From the NCBI RefSeq assembly GCF_963082655.1, contig NC_081553.1, forward strand, positions 126,096,811 through 126,160,810: 64,000 nt of DNA, read 5' to 3'. Below, piece after piece: positions 43,165 to 54,245 of the stretch. The position numbers and the translations under genes are program-made. Source of the DNA: Stomoxys calcitrans (Eukaryota; Arthropoda; Insecta; Diptera; Muscidae). Positions within the stretch are counted from its first letter, which is position 1, and each line of letters opens with the position of its first letter. The notes under the pieces were generated by a model. That model saw nothing but the letters and a program-made list of their open reading frames with translations. It was not told the origin of the DNA and ran no database searches.

Positions 43165-44543
43165 AACAACTAAAAAAGCGTTAAGTTCGGCCGGGCCGAA
43201 CTTTCGATATCCACCACCTTGGGTGTATATGTAAACCACCTTTCAGCAAAGTCCGGTGAAAAATGCATGTCTTATATCTCATAGCAGTTATATCGAAATA
43301 TGTTCCGATTTGGACCAAATACTAATAAATACAAGTCACTTTTCAATTGTGTATAACAAAATATTGGTCTTTTTATTAGCTATATCTAAAAACAAACCAA
43401 TCTGAACCATATACGACACGGATGTCGAAAAGCCTAACATAAGTCACTGTCTCAAATTTCAGTGAAATCGGATTATATATGCACCGTTTATGGGGCCTCG
43501 ACTTTAAATCGCGATATAGGTCTATATGGTAGCTTTATGCAAATCTTGATCGATATAGACCAAATTGTAGAAATGCGGAGAGGCTTAACCTAACTCTCTG
43601 TCCCAAATTTCGGCAACATAGGACAATAAATGCGCCTTTTATGGCCCCAAAACCTAAAACCGAGAGATCGGTCTATATGGCTGCTATATCCAAATCTGAA
43701 CCGATCTGTGCCATAATGCAGAAGTATATCAAGGGGCTTAACATAACTTACTGTCCAAAACTTCGACGACATCGGGCAATAAATGCGCCTTTTATGGGCC
43801 CAAAACCTTAAATCGAGTGATCGGTCTATATGGCAGCTATATCCAAATCTGGACCGATCTGGGCTAAATTGAAGAAAGATGTCGAAGGACCTAAGCAACT
43901 GACTGTCCCAAATTTCAGCAAATCGGATAATAAAAGTGGCGTTTATGGGCCAAGACCCCAAATCAGAGGATCGGTGTATATCGCAGCTATATCCAAATCC
44001 GGACCGATCGGACCTAAATTGACGAGGGATGTCGAAGGGCCTAACACAACTCACTATCCCGAATTTCAGCAAAATTGGATAATAAATGTGACTTTTATGG
44101 GCCTAAGACCCTAAATCGGAGAATCGGTCTATATGGCAGCTATATCCAAATCTGGTCCGATCTGAGCCAAATAAAAGTAGGATGTCGTAGGGCCCAACAC
44201 ACCTCACTGTCCCCAATTTCAGCAAAATCGGATAATAAATGTGGTTTTACGGGCCAAAAACCCTAAATCGGCGGATCGGTCTATTGTATATAGGGACTAT
44301 ATCAAGATATAGTCTTCGAACTTAACCTGCTTAGGAACAAAAGAAGACTGTGCAAAATTTCATCTCAACATCTCTACATTTAAAGACTGTATCGTGATTT
44401 CAACAGACAGACGGACGGACATGGCTAGATCGTCTTAGATTTTTACGCTGATCAAGAATATATATACTTTATAGGGTCGGAAATGGATATTTCGATGTGT
44501 TGCAAACGGAATGACATGACATCCTTCGGTGGTGAGTATAAAA
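43165..44543 (-). mobile_element. INE-B element, full length (minus orientation)
   Basis: Begins with the inverse terminus (aaaaaagcgttaagttcggc and hairpin gttcggccgggccgaac at 43183-43202) and the tail (aaccacctttcagcaaagtc). Monomers with gatcggtctatatggcagct are spaced about 150-155 bp, each showing ATCGGT-N27-ACCGAT or a near match. The inverse core (gacggacggacatggctaga at about 44409) and 5' box (tccttcggtggtgagtataa) end at about 44540. Confidence 0.85.
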
Positions 44544-45891
44544 ATGTGTCGTGATAAAATACAACGTTGCAGTAAAAGACAAACTTACACTTTATGGCTT
44601 TCACACAAATCGCTTCTTTATTGTGGAGAGTAGTACTTTATAATCAGTAACTAAAGCATCGTGCGGAATCAAATTCCAGTATTGTCTCCTTTATACTCTG
44701 TTAGACACATATTACGAACTTTCAGGCATAAACTCTTCCATCGCCCGTTCTTATCCTTTCGAATGACCTCACAAAAGTTTTCTTCTCTATTTTTTCAATT
44801 TTCAATTAAAACACATCTTCAAAAGCCACACTTTATCTTGATATGATACAAAAGTGTGATAAGGCTGCTGCCTTCTTTTAAATTCATTAAGTCCAGACTA
44901 TACTTCTTTCGGATTGTCAAGGCTCAGTCTCTCGCTTACAATGGAGCCAACTTTGAGAAGCAGCAGCAGCAGCAGCAGCAGCAAAATGTTTTGTTCTAGT
45001 TTACCGGCAGGTGCAGAAAAGCAACTGCAAATCGGCTTAATCAGTTAAAAGTTAAAATTATTGCCGTGTCTGTCCACTAAGTATTTTATGCATACAACAC
45101 ACACCGTTGGCATCATCAGTTCGTAGTCGTCTCAGTTACAACTTCAATTGTGAACTAGTCCCGGGTTGCCTGGAAAATTGCATCTGTTTTCATTTGTAAG
45201 CTACTCCAGAAGAACGAATGAGATCATATTTCATTTCGCCTTTTTCCCGTACAGTGTTTGTTTTCGAAAGAGTGCTACCACATTCCCCAGTTTTGTTATT
45301 TACTTGACCTCTCTCTCTTGGAGCGGATGAAAGAAATACAAAAAGAGTTGCCAAAGAAAAACAACAAACACGACTAACAGTGAGGAACAGTGTGATTATT
45401 ATTGCCAAGTGTTCATATTACAAACCGCCAACTGCTTTTGCCTCATCGTGGTTAGTTCAACTTTAAGGGATAGCACAATTTGGGATGGTGTTGTGGGCTG
45501 CTTAACAAAAGCGGATAAATCCACATGCAGTGGCAAATGTTGTATCCTTTCGGAATACATGAACTCACAATTTCGAGTACACGAGCATAGCTACTTATAT
45601 GGACATAATGCCCAACACTCTACTATACAATGTCTACCTATAACCAACTTATATTCTCCAAATCTAGTTGAATATTGAGTGGTAGTAACCGGGTAACCGG
45701 TTACACGGATATATTTGTAACATTATTTGATATCTTACGAATTGTACGCATCCAAAAATTCGAATTTAAATATTTTATTCTAAACACCTGGACAAAGAGT
45801 TGCGCCTTCAACAGCTCAAAGAATAACAATAATGAATAAACAATATACCATCGTTTTAAATTACAAGATAGAAGTCAACTTTAAAACAATT
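44544..45891. other. Unassigned, mostly single-copy-looking sequence
   Basis: No mobile element recognised. It contains a 35-codon frame with a serine run (44941-45048) caused by the AGC repeat, and an 89-codon frame on the plus strand (45409-45678, cysteine-containing, no known domain). A 12-bp perfect palindrome gtaaccggttac lies at 45693. This stretch could be intron or UTR of a host gene, but nothing proves it. Confidence 0.4.
44959..44982 (+). repeat. (AGC)8 microsatellite
   Basis: Eight perfect AGC units. In frame with an upstream ATG at 44941 it encodes serine, but the frame is only 35 codons long. Confidence 0.9.
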
Positions 45892-47826
45892 TTCCGACCC
45901 TATAAAGCATACATATTCTTGATCAGCGTAAAAATCTAAGACGATCTAGCCATGTCCGTCCGTTTGTCTGTTGAAATCACGTTACAGTCTTTAAAAATAA
46001 AGATATTGAGCTGAAATTTGGCACAGATTCTTTTTTCGTCCATAAGCAGGTTAAGTTCAAAGATGGGCTATATCGGACTATATCTTGATATAGCCCCCAT
46101 TAAGACCGATCCACCAATTTAGGGTCTTAGGTCCATAAAAGCCACATTTATTACCCAATTTTGCTGAAATTGGGGACAGTGAGTTGTGTTAAGCCACTCG
46201 ACATCCTTGTTTAATTTGGCCTAGAACGATCCAGATTTGGATATAGTTGCCATATCGACTGATCCCTCGATGAAAGGTTTTGGGCCCATAAAAAGAGAAT
46301 TTATTGTCCGATGTCGCCGAAATCTGGGACAGTGGGTTAAGTTAAGCCCATCGACATACTTTTGCAATATGGCACAGATCGGTCCAGATTTGTATATAGC
46401 TACCATATATCCAGAACTCGATTTAAGGTTTTGCGCCCATAAAAGACGCATTTATAGTGAGTTGTGTTAGGCTCTTCGACATTTTTCTGAAGCTTGGCCC
46501 AAATCGGTCCAGATTTGGATACAGCTGCCATTTAGACCGATATCTCTATTTGAAGTCTTGGCCCATAAATGGCGCATCCGATTTCACTGAAATTTGACAC
46601 TGTGACTTATGTTAGGCTTTTCAACATCCGTGTCGATAACCCCCACCATAGGATGGGGGGTATACTAATTTCGTCATTCTGTTTGTAACTACTCCAAATA
46701 TTTGTCTGAGAACCCATAAAGTATATATATTCTTGATCGTCGCGACATTTTATGTCGATCTAGCCATGTCCGTCCGTCTATCTGTCGAAAGCACGCTAAC
46801 TTCCGTAGGAGTAAAGCTAGCCGCTTGAAATTTTGCACAAATACTTCTTATGAGTGTTGTATTATAAATGGGCTGGTATTATAAATGGGCCTTATGGCCC
46901 AAATCGGTCCTTATGGCCCATCGATTCTTATCCGATTGGAATGAAATTTTGCACGACGTGTTTCGTTATGATGTCCAACAACTGTGCCAAGTATGGTTCA
47001 AATCGGTTAATGACCTGATATAGCTGTCATATAAACCGATCTTGGGTCTTGACTTCTTGAGCCTCTAGAGGGCGCAATTCTTATCCGATTTGAATGAATT
47101 TTTGCACGAAGTATTTTGTTTGATATCCAACAACTGTACCATGTATGGTTCAAATCGGTTCATAACCTGATATAGCTGTCATATATACAGATCTTGGGAC
47201 TTGATTTCTTGAGCTTCTAGAGGGCGCAATTCCTATCCGATATGGCTGAAATTTTGTACGACTGATCCTCTCATGACCATCAACATATGTGTGTATTATG
47301 GTCTGAATCAGTCTATAACCCGATACAGCTCCCATATAAATCGATCTCTCTATTTTACTTCTTGAGCCCCCAAAGGTCGCAATTCTTATTCGAATTGGCT
47401 GACATTTTACACACGTCGCCAACATATAATTTATTTGTGGTCCAAACCGGACCATATCTTGTTATCGCTCTAATACCAGAGCAAATCTTTTCTTATATAC
47501 TTTTTTGCCTAAGAAGAGATGCCGGGAAAATAACTCGACAAATGCGATCCATGGTGGAGAGTATATAAGATTCGGCCCGGCCAAACTTAGCACGCTTTTA
47601 CTTGTTAGATATAGGTAGTTAAAAGATCAATATTTTGTTATACACAATTGAACAATGACTTGTACTTATAAGTATTTGGTACAAATCGGAACATATTTTG
47701 ATATAACTGCTATGGTGCATAAGGTATGTATTTTCACCGGATTTTGACGGAAGGTGGTTCACATATATACCCGAGGTGGCGGGTATCCAAAGTTCGGGCC
47801 GGCCGAACTTAACGCTTTCTTAACTA
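45892..47826 (+). mobile_element. INE-B element split by a nested INE-A
   Basis: Starts inside the core (ccgaccctataaagcataca, GTCY at about 45955), lacking the first 60 bp. Five monomers run to 46637 (ttcaacatccgtgtcgata). After the nested INE-A the B tail continues at 47607 (tcaatattttgttatacaca), then gaaggtggttcacatatata, and ends with the hairpin gttcgggccggccgaac and ttaacgctttcttaact at about 47826. Confidence 0.8.
46638..47606 (+). mobile_element. INE-A element, full length, inside INE-B
   Basis: Starts acccccaccataggatgggg, core tatatatattcttgatcgtc, short GTCY (46770-46790). A monomers follow, with a partial local repeat around 46860-46920 (ataaatgggc, tatggccca). The end is atggtggagagtatataaga, hairpin ttcggcccggccaaac and acgcttttacttgtt at 47605. 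It interrupts the B sequence between gtgtcgata and agatatag. Confidence 0.85.
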
Positions 47827-48289
47827 ATTTTTGGCTGAAGAAGCGGCTTCTTGCAGCAGCTTTATGTACGAAAGCTGAGTCTCTGAATCGTATCGTATGG
47901 GGAAGCAAATCAGTAGTTTGATATGCTTATATCAAGGCTGGTAGTAGTAACTATATATTCAGTGCTTAGCGATATAATAAGATAGGTATTTCGATAACTC
48001 GTTGCAAGAATACAGGCTCTATAACTCACATTTCCCTGACCATTAAGTAGTTTTTATCTAGAAATTCTTAGTCCAAGAAGCAAGCCTCCATTCCCCCATG
48101 GTTCCTGGGTAAGAACAAAGTCGAATCTTCCTGCCATCCAAAGCACCTTCAGAGCGTCTAAGCGGCTTTAAAATGGTGAAGATTTATTTATGAACATTGT
48201 TATTTTAAGAGATAGAGGAAAGTTTATCAAAAAAAAAAAAAAAAAAAAAACACAAAATTTAGAAAAATGCATGAAATCTTAATTTGAGT
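47827..48289. other. Unassigned sequence with a 22-base poly(A)
   Basis: A run of 22 A lies at 48229-48250. No LINE or SINE body was recognised on either side of it, so its origin is open. Confidence 0.45.
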
Positions 48290-49085
48290 CGATAGTACGG
48301 TCCATATAATTTAATGTGTGAAGATTATTTCATGCTAATGTTGACCGTAACTGCGCCTCAAATGGTCCATCTGCTTAGTCAAATTTTAGCATACTCTTTC
48401 CAATATTTCGGCTGGTACGAATAAGTGCTTCGATGTTTTCGTCCAACACGTCAATTGGAGCGAGCTTCTCTGTATAGACATGAGCTTTAACACAGCTCCA
48501 CAAAAAATAGTCTAAAGGCGTTAAATCGCACGATCTAGGCGGCCAGTTGACCGGTCCTGAAAGTGGAATAAAATGTTCACCGAACACGCCTCCCAATAAG
48601 ACCATTGTTAAGCGTGCTGTGTTGAAACCACATGTCATGCAAGTCAAGCTCTTGCATTTTGGACAAAAAAGTGGGATACCATCTCATGAAAGCTCTTACC
48701 ATTCACAGTTACGTTACGATTCGCATTATCTTTAAAGAAGCACGATCCAATGATGCCACCAGCCCATAGACCGCACCGAACTGTGACTTTTTCTATATGC
48801 ATTGGTAGCTCTTGCAATGTTTCTGGCTGATCTTCAGTCCAAAATCGACAATTCTGCTTATTTACATACCCATTGAGTCAAAAATGAGCTTCGTCTTAAA
48901 ATGGAAGAAGCGCGCGATGAACTTTCTTAACAGAGTACGCATTTTGATAATAAAATTTAATACATTTCAAGCGTTGTTCGTTTGTAAGAAGTTTGTTCGT
49001 TTGTAAGATGATTGGTTATATTATAGACCAAATTGAAGATGTTTGACAGTGAAACAAAACACAAAACGAGCGTGAGCTGTTAAAA
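48290..49085 (-). pseudogene. Mariner-superfamily transposase remnant, internally deleted
   Basis: From the right: CIKFYYQN.YSVKKVHRALL (N-terminal region). A deletion then joins to DEAHF*LNGYVNKQNCRFWT (the first catalytic Asp region). Next come MHIEKVTVRCGLWAGGIIGS, FFKDNANRNVTVNGKSFHEM, then the 48375-48647 frame with GPVNWPPRSCDLTPLDYFLW, which holds the third acidic position region, and MDHLRRSYGQH near the C-terminus at about 48350. Stops and shifts between blocks make it inactive. Much of the DNA-binding half is missing. Confidence 0.8.
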
Positions 49086-49089
49086 CTGC

Positions 49090-49985
49090 TGTTGCCATCA
49101 AAATAATAGCTGAAAAACACCCTTTAGAAATTGAACCCTGTTCAAAATGCAAAAATCTTCATAACATATGTCTAATCTTTTAAGACCAACAGAAGTTCAT
49201 CCTTATAAGACTCGTTTGATCTTGTTAAGACAAGTTTTCTTACTCCTCCTCAGGGCACTGTGCCCAACTACTGGTGCCGAATGAATTTTTAATTGCCCTC
49301 GTTGTCCGCAAACAAGATAGCTCCTCGACAAGTCTTTAGCAACAATTGCGTACTCATCTTCTGAATTCCTTATCCCCCCGCTTCTATTCACCCTGAGCCT
49401 CACTTTGTTAAATCCATGAGTCATACCTTCTTCGGAGTTATATACGAATGCTGCATGTATTTGGTTCCCATCAGCCTCATCCAATCTCCCAGTCGGTGTT
49501 GGAAAGATTAAGATTGCAGTCCTTTTGTCTCCAAAGTATGGATTCAGAATCTAGGGGGAATCCAGTCACGGAAAGAAGTGTTGACCCATTAACCTATCAA
49601 GGGACCTGAAATTGAAATGATCAGCTAAACTCCCATCAGCAGTCCATTGTCATGCTTCCTCAGCCCCAGATTGGCGACCTTCTGTTTCGCGAAATTCTCG
49701 GAACAGATCCTTTAGCACCCTGCAACCCACTACACCATCCTACGCCCCATTTGCGCGGTTATCTTAAAAGACGTCAAACCTTCCAAGAACCACTGACATA
49801 GGAGGGCTCACTAATACCTTAGCACGATCAGCGATCCATTCCTGTCTAGCACGTCGGCCACTTGTTCCATGCCACCCCTTGATGGCCCGTGAGCCTGAAA
49901 GCCTTTCCTATTGTTCGCAGAAGCTATTTGTATCTTCTAACTGGGAGAGTCTAGGATATGGAAGGCTTTCGCTGCTCTCTATTCG
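49090..49985. other. Unassigned; open frame 49203-49484 (minus) of unknown origin
   Basis: The 93-codon minus frame has the segment HSALRRSKKTCLNKIKRVL at its end. The basic stretch before KRVL resembles the junction of ORF1 and endonuclease in I/R1/LOA LINEs, but no endonuclease motif follows. I therefore leave it unassigned. The rest shows nothing recognisable. Confidence 0.3.
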
Positions 49986-51130
49986 TGCCATAGGCCCGTA
50001 GGCAGTGCAATGCCGAGTACAGCAAGTGCTGCAGACCCCATCTGCAACACTTAGCATATGCGGGACCTTCAGAAATACTAAGTGGGGCTATACAGCAATC
50101 AGCTCCTTGGAGGTGTTGCTAGGCATACAGCTGAGAAGCCTATACATCAGGCAATCGGCCGAGAGGTCACTTGTAAGGCTGTCACAACTTGGCCAGCCTG
50201 AGAGTTAGCCAGACATATAGGTATTCTCGATGGAGCCATGGCTTACCTGGAGACGTACTACCTGACGAGAACGTATATTGTGAGTAGCAGGTTGCATGAG
50301 CTAATACCAACCTTGGTGGAGCGCCAGAAAGGGCGGATCAGGTTTGGAGATTTCTATATCTTTACAGGCGGATCGAAGATGGATGTGGATCCGGTTGTGG
50401 TATACACTGCACGGAACTCATTGGATAAGAGATGAATGCAGAACAGAGGTCTTTGCGATTGCCATGGCTGCGGAGCTAGTGATGTCAAGGAACATACGCC
50501 GGCCAGATATTTGCATATTTAGCGATAGTCAGGCAACGTTTAAGGCTCTTATGGATTCGAGCATAGAATCTAAAGCGCAGGCACCACAGGGTGACCCAGT
50601 GTTGGGTCCCTAGTCACAAGGATGTGAAAGGTAACGAGAAGGAAAATTTAATTGCGAGAGAGGGTGCAAATCTTCCCACGATCTCGATAGCGAATATTCA
50701 CCCTCTTCTCACACATATTTATTTTGGGATCCGGCTGTATTATAAGGAACGTTATTCAGCAGGTGGAACGCAACATCAGGTTGTGAGCATACGAAACAAC
50801 TATAAGATGACAGCTCAAGCCGTAACATAGGTGCGCTTTAATCGTTGGAAAGTAACATCTACGAACAGCCATAGGAACTCTAACGGGACACAGTATGCTA
50901 AGTTCACACATGCCTCGCACTGGCATTCGGAATTATTTTATCTGTCGCTGGAACTGACGCCGCGGTAGATAGCTTTAATTTTCACTGCCAATATTTGGCC
51001 TTAAGTCACAGTAGGAATAAGATACTGGGTTCCTATTTTCAGGTCTTGGAGGGCTTAAGAGGTCTGAATCCAGGAAGATTGATGTCTTTTTTTCTTTCAT
51101 CAAAGTGGTACGTGAGGGTACAGTGATCAA
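49986..51130 (+). pseudogene. R1/LOA-group LINE 3' part (thumb, RNase H)
   Basis: Segment 50005-50208 contains the post-reverse-transcriptase domain (SLEVLLGIQLRSLYIRQSAE). 50238-50613 contains RNase H: RFGDFYIFTGGSKMDVDP (the expected D of TDGSK is G), TEVFAIAMAAELVMSRNI with the catalytic Glu, and ICIFSDSQATFKAL with the Asp. 50591-50680 carries VPSHKDVKGNEKENLIAREG. C-terminal pieces reach about 51118 (FQVLEGLRGLNPGRLMSF). Several stops and frameshifts. A different family from the LOA copies at 22320 and 40991. Confidence 0.72.
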
Positions 51131-51772
51131 TTTGTGAAGCAATCAGTGACGGTTCAAGTTAATCTGCCCAGATAGAAGAAGAAAAGGCTATTAAGGATTC
51201 ACACTGGAGATTGTTATCTATTATCCTATCAACTCGTACCACGAGAGGGTACATTGACGAATTGTGCTGCAATCAGTTGCGTCGCCAGCTACTCTACCTA
51301 GATCGAAGAGAGAAAAACTATTGAGGAATCACAATAAGCCACATTGGGTCCCGGCGGATACTTAGACATCTAATCTCTGATATCATCCTCAACATCATCC
51401 AACCTAACCTAACTGGCCCTGACTTTCTGGGCGCCGCTCCCGCATTGTCTCTAGTTTCTTCAGGACCGCGGAGATATCTGCTTGTAAGATACTACTTCCT
51501 GATTCCATGGAATTCAGTGTAAACTACTGTGTACAGAAGGTAAAGTAAAAGGCAAAGTACCTACAGATCTCTCCTAGGGAAACAACGTCTAAATTGTCAA
51601 CTAGGTAGGTCACCCAACATTCTGATGCAAACGCCTAAGATCGAGACTAGAGAGCAGCGCCTCTCTCGGAGCACTACTTCTTGCCACAGAGATCAGCATT
51701 GCTGCTGATCGAGAAGGTATCCTGTACCATCGATGTTGCCAACAACCACTGAGAAATTGTCTGCGATATTAT
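51131..51772 (+). other. Probable LINE 3' UTR, then unassigned sequence
   Basis: Up to about 51412 (catccaacctaacctaactg) it is probably the 3' UTR of the preceding LINE, with two diverged copies of a segment around tcaatttgtgaagcaatcag and acgaattgtgctgcaatcag. From 51413 to 51772 nothing recognised. Confidence 0.4.
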
Positions 51773-52045
51773 CTGGAGGCCATCTTAGCGCAGAAGTCAC
51801 CATGTCCGCTTATGACTCTGAACGCCTGGGTTCGAATTCTGCCGAGAAAATCGGAATAGGATGTTCAGCAGTAGTTAACCCTTTCTAATGCTGGCAACAT
51901 TTGTGAGGTACTATGTCATGTAAAAACTTCTCCCTAAAGAGGTTGGGGACGCCAATCGAACTCGGCTATAAAAGGAGGCCCCTTATCACTTGAATCGGGC
52001 AACACTCATTGATATGCAAGAAGTTTGCCCCTGTTCCTTAAGTTT
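51773..52045 (+). mobile_element. tRNA-derived SINE, near full length
   Basis: The head has RNA polymerase III internal promoter elements: box A-like tagcgcagaag (51786-51796) and box B ggttcgaattc (51829-51839), 32 bp apart, as in a tRNA. The body includes tgctggcaacatttgtgagg, acttctccctaaagaggttg, ctcggctataaaaggaggcc and caacactcattgatatgcaa, and ends near ctgttccttaag. Fragments of the body occur at 7976, 19938 (mirrored at 28226) and 30061. It is a SINE rather than a tRNA gene because the tRNA cannot fold fully and the body is repeated elsewhere without the head. Confidence 0.78.
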
Positions 52046-53208
52046 TGTGATCAAAGGGAGAATAATATTGGGCAGTGAGAACCTACTTTGGAATAAATAA
52101 AACGAAGAATAGAAAATTCACATCTACATCAACAAATATCGGGGTCTGTAAAACTCTATAACAGCTTATATGAAGCAGAAGCATGACAAGTCGAAGCATT
52201 TTTCTGCTTCATGTCAAGTTATGAGATTGATGGAGAAAAAGTCGGAGGATTATTTAATATACCTGATGGATTGCGTCAACAAGGTAAACGTCCCTTATAA
52301 AACCGAAATTCGGTTAGTGACATCTAAACTATATACATTTCACATCTATAGAAATCTCTGCGAGTGTGTATTTATGCAAACTTTCATCCATACTCATACT
52401 CGCAGCCAACAGGGCAGCAAAATAACATGCAAATTGTAATACATATTCATGTTGTTTTCTGATTGCTATTTCGCATCACAGCCGTGGCGATGTAGGTAGC
52501 ATGTCCCCTTGTCCACATCACTGGGCACACCACTACACACCATCCAACTGCGAGCAGATATGAATTCATATTCTAGATATGGATGTATACATTTGTATGT
52601 GTGTGAGGGTGAGTGTGTGCATGTAATCACAACTGTTTGCGCTTGTTGCAGCAGCGGCTGTATGCTGAGCAAATAGTTTGCAAGTCCTTAACATCAATGT
52701 AACATGGTAGTGGCACTCGCCAAAATCACAATGATGGTACGGCCACCATAGTTGGACACATTTTTTTAACAGTTCTGTTTATCCTCTTGATCTGCATTCT
52801 TTTTTGTCCTTTTGAGGGAACACATTTTCTTTTATTTGTCAAACTCGTGGCAGTAGTTGACTTAAGTATACTTTAGGGAACAGAGAAGAACGCTGGGCCA
52901 TGAGTGGTACTCAAAATGACCTCCAGCTTGCAAATAACTTGACAACAAATTCAGAGATGAGATACATTTTACCCATCTACAGGATGGATGGGCAAATTTT
53001 CGCATTGTTTTCTTTTGTTTGGACGTTAAAGTTTTTGATTTCTTCTGGACGCAATCAAAAAAGTCATATACTTAATGGAAAAATGACTGCAGTTGTAGAG
53101 TGAGCAGCGCGAGAAAAAAATCCACAAAAAATGCGAAGTGAATAAATGTCCATTACAAATTGAGATGAAGTTGTCCGCTGCGTCCGATTCAACAGTTAAA
53201 CTTTTATT
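52046..53208. other. Unassigned, mostly single-copy-looking sequence
   Basis: No repeats recognised. An 89-codon plus frame (52170-52439) has no recognisable domain. Short TG-rich runs (gtgtgtgagggtgagtgtgt) occur at about 52598. Confidence 0.4.
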
Positions 53209-53611
53209 TTTATACCCTATATATCACTACTGTGCTACAGGGTATTATAGCTTAGTACATTTGCTTGTAACACCCAGAAGGAAGAGAGCTAGACCCATGG
53301 ATACTCCTAAAGAAATTTTTCTGCTGATGTAAGCAAACACTGTCTGCTGATATATGATTAAACACGTTAAACTTTTTAATGAATTCATACAAAATTGTTG
53401 AACTACGAAACAACAATTCAAGCATTGGCTACATATTAATAAAGACAAGTAAATAGGCATTAAGTTTAGCCGGGACGAACTCGATTTTGACCAAATTTTG
53501 ATCACTGATCAATTGTGTATAACAAAATATTGGTCTATTTAGTAGCTATATCTATATTGGTGTCAGCAATAAAATGGTCATTTGTTAACCGATTCTCTCA
53601 AAATTTCGGCC
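53209..53611 (+). mobile_element. INE-C 5' fragment and mixed INE pieces
   Basis: The INE-C start (ttataccctatatatcacta, gtaacacccagaaggaagag) runs to about 53310. After 140 unassigned bases there is a decayed inverse INE terminus (taagtttagccgggacgaac at 53461) and a single C unit (atttgttaaccgattctctc) to 53606. That C unit recurs at 56253, on the far side of the INE-A and Helitron. Confidence 0.55.
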
Positions 53612-54245
53612 GGGCCGAATCTAATATACCCTCCACCATGGATCGCATTTGTCGAGTTCTTTTCCCGGCATCTCTTCTTAGGCAAAAAAAAAGGATATAA
53701 GAAAAGATTTGCTCTGCTATTAGAGCGATATCAAGATATGGTCCGGTTTGGACCACAATTAAATTATATGTTGGAGACCTGTGTCAGCCAATTCGAATAA
53801 GAATTGCGCCCTTTGGCGGCTCAAGAAGTAAAATAGAGAGATCGATTTATATGGATTCAGACCATATTAAACACGTATGTTGATGGTCATGAGAGGATCC
53901 GTCGTACAAAATTTCAGGCAAAGCGGATAAGAATTGCGGTCTCTAGAGGCCCAAGAAGTCAAGACCCAAGATCGGTTTATATGGCAGCTATATCAAAACA
54001 TGGACCGATATGGCCCATTTACAATACCAACCGACCTACACTAATAAGAAGTATTTGTGAAAAATTTCAAGCGGCTAGCTTTACTCCTTCGGATGTTAGC
54101 GTGCTTTCGACAAACAGACGGACGGACGGACGGACGGATAGACGGACGGACATGGCTAGATCGACATAAAATGTCGCGACGATCAAGAATATGTATACTT
54201 TATGGGGTCTCAGACGAATATTTTGAGTAGTTACAAACAGAATGA
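53612..54245 (-). mobile_element. INE-A element, shortened (minus orientation)
   Basis: Starts at the inverse hairpin (cggccgggccgaatctaata, about 53607) and tail (ccctccaccatggatcgcat, cttcttaggcaaaaaaaaag). Few monomers, then the inverse core with gacggacggacggacggacg at 54118-54140 and tgtatactttatggggtctc. It ends near ttacaaacagaatgacaat without the 5' box. Confidence 0.75.

Noticed and set aside
44941..45048. Small serine-rich protein gene
   Set aside because: The frame is only 35 codons and its serine run is just the AGC microsatellite.
45409..45678. 89-codon plus-strand frame as a host gene
   Set aside because: No signal peptide, domain or flanking splice evidence; length is within chance for this region.
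45693..45704. Perfect 12-bp palindrome gtaaccggttac as a regulatory site
   Set aside because: Single occurrence without supporting context; expected by chance at this scale.
48229..48250. Poly(A) as the 3' end of a retroelement insertion
   Set aside because: No element body or target duplication recognised on either side.
49203..49484. LINE ORF1-endonuclease junction
   Set aside because: Only a short basic segment is suggestive; no endonuclease motif follows, so it is not called as LINE.
51786..51850. Functional tRNA gene
   Set aside because: Boxes A and B are present, but the sequence does not close a proper acceptor stem and leads into a body that recurs elsewhere; it is a SINE head.
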